7,676 nt of DNA from NCBI RefSeq assembly GCF_035515275.1, contig NZ_DATJBQ010000029.1, positions 1-7,676 of the forward strand. The letters run 5' to 3'. Origin of the DNA: Pusillimonas sp035515275. Its GTDB lineage: Bacteria > Pseudomonadota > Gammaproteobacteria > Burkholderiales > Burkholderiaceae_B. Made by a program: the position numbers and the translations under genes. Below are positions 5,033-7,676 of this stretch, piece by piece (within the stretch, counting starts at the first letter, position 1; each line of letters starts with the position of its first letter). Below the pieces are notes generated by a model. The model ran no database searches, was not told the origin of the DNA, and saw only the letters and a list, made by a program, of their open reading frames with translations.

Positions 5033-7676
5033 TGTGATCTCCTTCGGCCTGCGCCTGGAGTTGTTGTAGATATCCTTGAACCACTCGTTCCATACGTGTG
5101 CTGCGAGAGCCCTTCACCAAAATATTGGCCGGCGTCTGGCCGGCAAGACAATCAAGCAGGAGGCTGATGTCGTCGAAAGAATAAGAACCCTCGCCAAACG
5201 CTCGCGCGCACTCGCGAGCGGCAGGGCCATACGTAAGCAAAGCGTCTATGCCCTGTTGCCGGGCATACGCACCGACTTCAGCGTGCATGGCCGGGCCTTC
5301 AGCACCCACTTCGGCCATATCACCCAGCACCAGCACTTTGCGTCCTTGCAGGCCGGCCAGCACGTCGATGGCGGCGCGTACCGAGTCGGGATTCGCGTTG
5401 TAGGTATCGTCAATCAGTTGCAAGCCGCCGGGCAGCAGGCGCGGCTGCATGCGGCCTGACACCGGATCGAAACTTTGCAGACCGAGGGCAATGGCTTCCA
5501 GCGGAGCGCCGGCAGCCAGAGCGCAGGCCGCTGCGGCGAGCGCATTGCGCAAATTGTGCAAGCCGGGCACCTTGAGCTGCACGTAGCAAGCGCCCTCTGG
5601 CGTATTTAAGCGAAAACCCGTCTGGGCAGGCTCAGCGCGGATGTCGTCGGCGTACACCTCAAAGACAGCATCCAGACCAAAAGTCAGCACGGGCCGACCC
5701 TGTGCAAGATCACGCCACAGCTCCGTGTAGGCCTCGTCGCCGGGGAACACCGCCACGCCGTATTCGGGCAACACACTGATGACGCTGCCGTTCTCGCGTG
5801 CCACGGCTTCAACGGTATGCATGAACTCCTGGTGCTCACGCTGAGCGTTGTTAACCAAGGCCACGGTAGGCTGCGCCATATCGGCAAGCATGGCGATCTC
5901 GCCGGGATGGTTCATGCCCAGCTCAAAGACGGCCGCCCGATGGCCAGGCTGCAGCGCGAGCAAAGTCAGGGGAACACCCAGTTCGTTGTTCAAATTGCCG
6001 CGAGTCCATAACGCGTGCTCGTCGCCGACCCAGCGACGCAAGATGGACGCGATCATTTCCTTGGTGGTGGTTTTGCCATTGCTGCCGGTAACGGCTATGG
6101 CCGGTATGTCGAAACAGCGGCGCCATTGGGCGCCCAGCACGCTCAGGGCCGCGGCAGTGTCGCCCACCGCGAACTGCGGCAGGTTGATATCGGGATTACG
6201 CTTTGCCACGATGGCGGCGCATGCGCCCGCCTCGCGAACCTGATCCAGATACGAATGACCGTCGAAGCGTTCGCCGTGCAATGCAAGAAAGATCTGCCCG
6301 GCGGCAATACGACGCGAGTCCGAACACAATGTGGCGCCCCGCCGCCATGTAAGCGCAAGCCTGGCCCATTCGCGGTCGTCGAACGGTTTGCGCTCGCCGG
6401 CAATTTCCTGGTAGGTTTCGTGCCCCTTGCCTGCCAGAAGCACGACGTCAGCCGCTTGGGCCCGCCAGATAGCCTGGACAATGGCGGCGGCGCGGTCGGC
6501 CTCGACCAACGGCTGTACGCCTTTCATGCCTTGCAGGATCTGGCCAAGAATGGCCGTCGGGTCTTCTGAACGCGGGTTGTCATTGGTCAGAACGACGACA
6601 TCGGCCAGTCGGCCGGCCAGCTCCCCCATAACGGGACGCTTGCTTGTGTCGCGGTCGCCTCCGCAGCCGAACACACACACCAGTCGCCCGTTGCGCGAGG
6701 CGGCGGTTTCGCGCAGCGCCTGCAGCGCACGACTCAAGGCATCGGGGGTATGGGCGTAATCGACCACCACCATCGGCCCTTCTGCAGCAGGCTGGTTGCG
6801 GCCGCAATCGACCGCCTCAACCACCTGCAAACGCCCCCCTACCGAGCGCAAGGCCGACAAGGCCCGCGCAATGCGGGATACTGACCACCCCAGGCGCGCC
6901 AGCACACCGGCGATCAACAAAAGATTGGAGATATTGTGCGTGCCGACCAGGTGGGTGACGATCTGCGCGCAACGCTCGGCAATCGACAGGTTGAAGACCA
7001 GGCCGTACGTACCCGTGTGCACGTCCCCGGCCCCGATCGATGCGCCTCGCTCTTCGAGCGAATAAGTATCGACGCTCGGCAGTTCGAGCTGTTCCGCCAG
7101 CTCGCGTCCGGCGTCATCATCAATATTGATCACCGCCGCCGCAAGACCCTCGCGCTGAAACAGCTTGAACTTGGCCGCTTTGTATTGCTCGAGCGTCTGG
7201 TGATAATCGAGATGATCGTGAGTAAGGTTGGTAAACGCGGCAATATGAATGCGGACGGCATCAAGCCGCCCCTGATCCAGGCCTATGGAAGACGCCTCGA
7301 TCGCCGCAACCGTTGCGCCAGCATCGCGTATGGCGGCCAGACTGCGGTGCACACTCAGGACATCAGGTGTGGTCAGCGCGCCACCCAAATTAGTACCGTC
7401 GGGCAAGGTCACGCCCAATGTGCCTATGGTTCCGCAAGGCACGTCTTCGGCGTTCAGGGCTGCCGCCAGCCATTGCACCGACGACGTCTTGCCGTTGGTG
7501 CCCGTAATCGCCACCACCGAAAGCGCCTCTGAAGGACGTCCATACCACTCGTGGGCGATGGCTCCCAGGCTCTTGCCAAGGCCGGTAACCTTCAGCATGG
7601 GCGCGGCACACTCAACGCTCTGGGCACCTGCTGCCGACTCGTCGGCCTCGACCAGCACCGCGACCGCGCCGTTTTC
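5022..7676 (-). CDS. murE-murF: Fused MurE-MurF: meso-DAP-adding and D-Ala-D-Ala-adding ligase, 5' partial
   Basis: One uninterrupted frame of 884 visible codons joins two complete ATP-dependent Mur ligase cores in the cytoplasm. It runs off the right edge; the GTG at 7658 is an internal Val, not a start, and roughly 55-60 N-terminal MurE residues appear to be missing. MurE half (visible residues): P-loop GTNGKTSS 59-66, LTTPD 101-105, EASSIGL 127-133, HDHLDYH 154-160, AAK lysine 169, VVDYAHTPDAL 304-314, FGCGGDRD 336-343 and DNPRSEDP 366-373; DNPR is the signature of meso-diaminopimelate use. MurF half: SDSRR 452-456, GSNGKTTTKEM 531-541, GNLNNELGVP 560-569, ELGMNHPGEI 585-594, NNAQREHQEF 609-618, DDTYNANPDSV 756-766 and ILVKGSRSTRME 852-863. 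It adds meso-DAP and then D-Ala-D-Ala, yielding UDP-MurNAc-pentapeptide for MraY. The seam near 436-452 has almost no linker. Such fusions are known in Bordetella. Confidence 0.96.
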   Translation of the reverse strand, partial: ENGAVAVLVEADESAAGAQSVECAAPMLKVTGLGKSLGAIAHEWYGRPSEALSVVAITGTNGKTSSVQWLAAALNAEDVPCGTIGTLGVTLPDGTNLGGALTTPDVLSVHRSLAAIRDAGATVAAIEASSIGLDQGRLDAVRIHIAAFTNLTHDHLDYHQTLEQYKAAKFKLFQREGLAAAVINIDDDAGRELAEQLELPSVDTYSLEERGASIGAGDVHTGTYGLVFNLSIAERCAQIVTHLVGTHNISNLLLIAGVLARLGWSVSRIARALSALRSVGGRLQVVEAVDCGRNQPAAEGPMVVVDYAHTPDALSRALQALRETAASRNGRLVCVFGCGGDRDTSKRPVMGELAGRLADVVVLTNDNPRSEDPTAILGQILQGMKGVQPLVEADRAAAIVQAIWRAQAADVVLLAGKGHETYQEIAGERKPFDDREWARLALTWRRGATLCSDSRRIAAGQIFLALHGERFDGHSYLDQVREAGACAAIVAKRNPDINLPQFAVGDTAAALSVLGAQWRRCFDIPAIAVTGSNGKTTTKEMIASILRRWVGDEHALWTRGNLNNELGVPLTLLALQPGHRAAVFELGMNHPGEIAMLADMAQPTVALVNNAQREHQEFMHTVEAVARENGSVISVLPEYGVAVFPGDEAYTELWRDLAQGRPVLTFGLDAVFEVYADDIRAEPAQTGFRLNTPEGACYVQLKVPGLHNLRNALAAAACALAAGAPLEAIALGLQSFDPVSGRMQPRLLPGGLQLIDDTYNANPDSVRAAIDVLAGLQGRKVLVLGDMAEVGAEGPAMHAEVGAYARQQGIDALLTYGPAARECARAFGEGSYSFDDISLLLDCLAGQTPANILVKGSRSTRMERVVQGYLQQLQAQAEGDHNVA
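5039..5044 (-). promoter_or_regulatory. mraY ribosome binding site inside murF
   Basis: AAGGAG on the minus strand, six bases before the mraY ATG and within the last murF codons (EGDHN). It is the strongest Shine-Dalgarno in the window and fixes the mraY start at 5032. Confidence 0.85.
5199..5220 (-). repeat. GC-rich inverted repeat within the murF part
   Basis: Arms CGCTCGCG and CGCGAGCG (8 bp, mostly G and C) enclose a six-base loop. It lies in codons for ARECARA of the MurF C-terminal domain, about 170 bases before mraY. It could form a stable mRNA hairpin, but no U-run follows and one such repeat is expected by chance in GC-rich coding DNA. Confidence 0.35.

Noticed and set aside
5199..5220. 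GC-rich hairpin in murF as a transcription terminator
   Set aside because: No U-run follows on the minus strand, it lies inside coding sequence, and a stem of this size is expected by chance in GC-rich DNA of this length.
6311..6371. Possibility that the MurE-MurF joint is a sequencing frameshift or lost stop
   Set aside because: Both halves are in the same frame with intact motifs on each side, no separate murF start or ribosome binding site is visible at the seam, and the same fusion is known in Bordetella.
3436..7510. Shared 14-base string GTCTTGCCGTTGGT in murD (about 3439-3452) and murE (about 7487-7500)
   Set aside because: Both copies encode the P-loop (TNGKT) of paralogous Mur ligases; this is conserved coding sequence, not a mobile or regulatory repeat.
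6936..7532. A 198-codon plus-strand open frame antisense to the murE part
   Set aside because: It overlaps a fully motif-supported ligase and has no independent signals.
5022..7658. Taking the GTG at 7658 as the murE-murF start
   Set aside because: The frame stays open to the window edge (ENGAVAVLVEAD), and a MurE beginning there would lack its N-terminal UDP-binding domain, so the true start lies outside the window.

Overview
The window is a solid block of cell-wall and division genes from the dcw (division and cell wall) cluster, all read on the minus strand. In the direction of transcription (right to left) the order is murE-murF (fused in one frame, 5' end cut by the window edge), mraY, murD, ftsW, murG and the first 25 codons of murC. 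This is the classical proteobacterial dcw order. No RNA gene, mobile element, CRISPR array, promoter or terminator could be supported, and no intergenic gap exists: every gene overlaps the next.

The organism is most likely a betaproteobacterium of the order Burkholderiales, probably Alcaligenaceae (the Bordetella/Achromobacter/Pusillimonas group). The reasons are the high GC content (about 60% by eye), the long MraY (390 aa) and MurD (509 aa) forms, the MurF motif wording, and above all the MurE-MurF fusion, which is known from Bordetella. Genus and species cannot be fixed from the sequence alone.

Layout: 7676-5022 murE-murF; 5032-3860 mraY; 3863-2334 murD; 2337-1144 ftsW; 1147-74 murG; 77-1 murC (partial). 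The murE-murF/mraY junction overlaps by 11 bp, with the mraY ribosome binding site inside the last murF codons. The other four junctions are all 4-bp ATGA stop/start overlaps, which implies one mRNA and translational coupling throughout.

Together the genes carry the peptidoglycan precursor from UDP-MurNAc-dipeptide to lipid II and on to septal glycan. MurC adds L-Ala, MurD adds D-Glu, MurE adds meso-diaminopimelate and MurF adds D-Ala-D-Ala. MraY loads the product on undecaprenyl phosphate, MurG adds GlcNAc, and FtsW polymerises lipid II at the division site.

This is conserved core genome. I found no evidence of an undescribed system. The points worth a second look are the very tight MurE/MurF seam, an Asn replacing the usual His in a MurD active-site motif, an Ile replacing the usual His in a MurE motif, lineage-type insertions in MurD and MraY, a murD start without a visible Shine-Dalgarno, and a few small hairpins near gene junctions.
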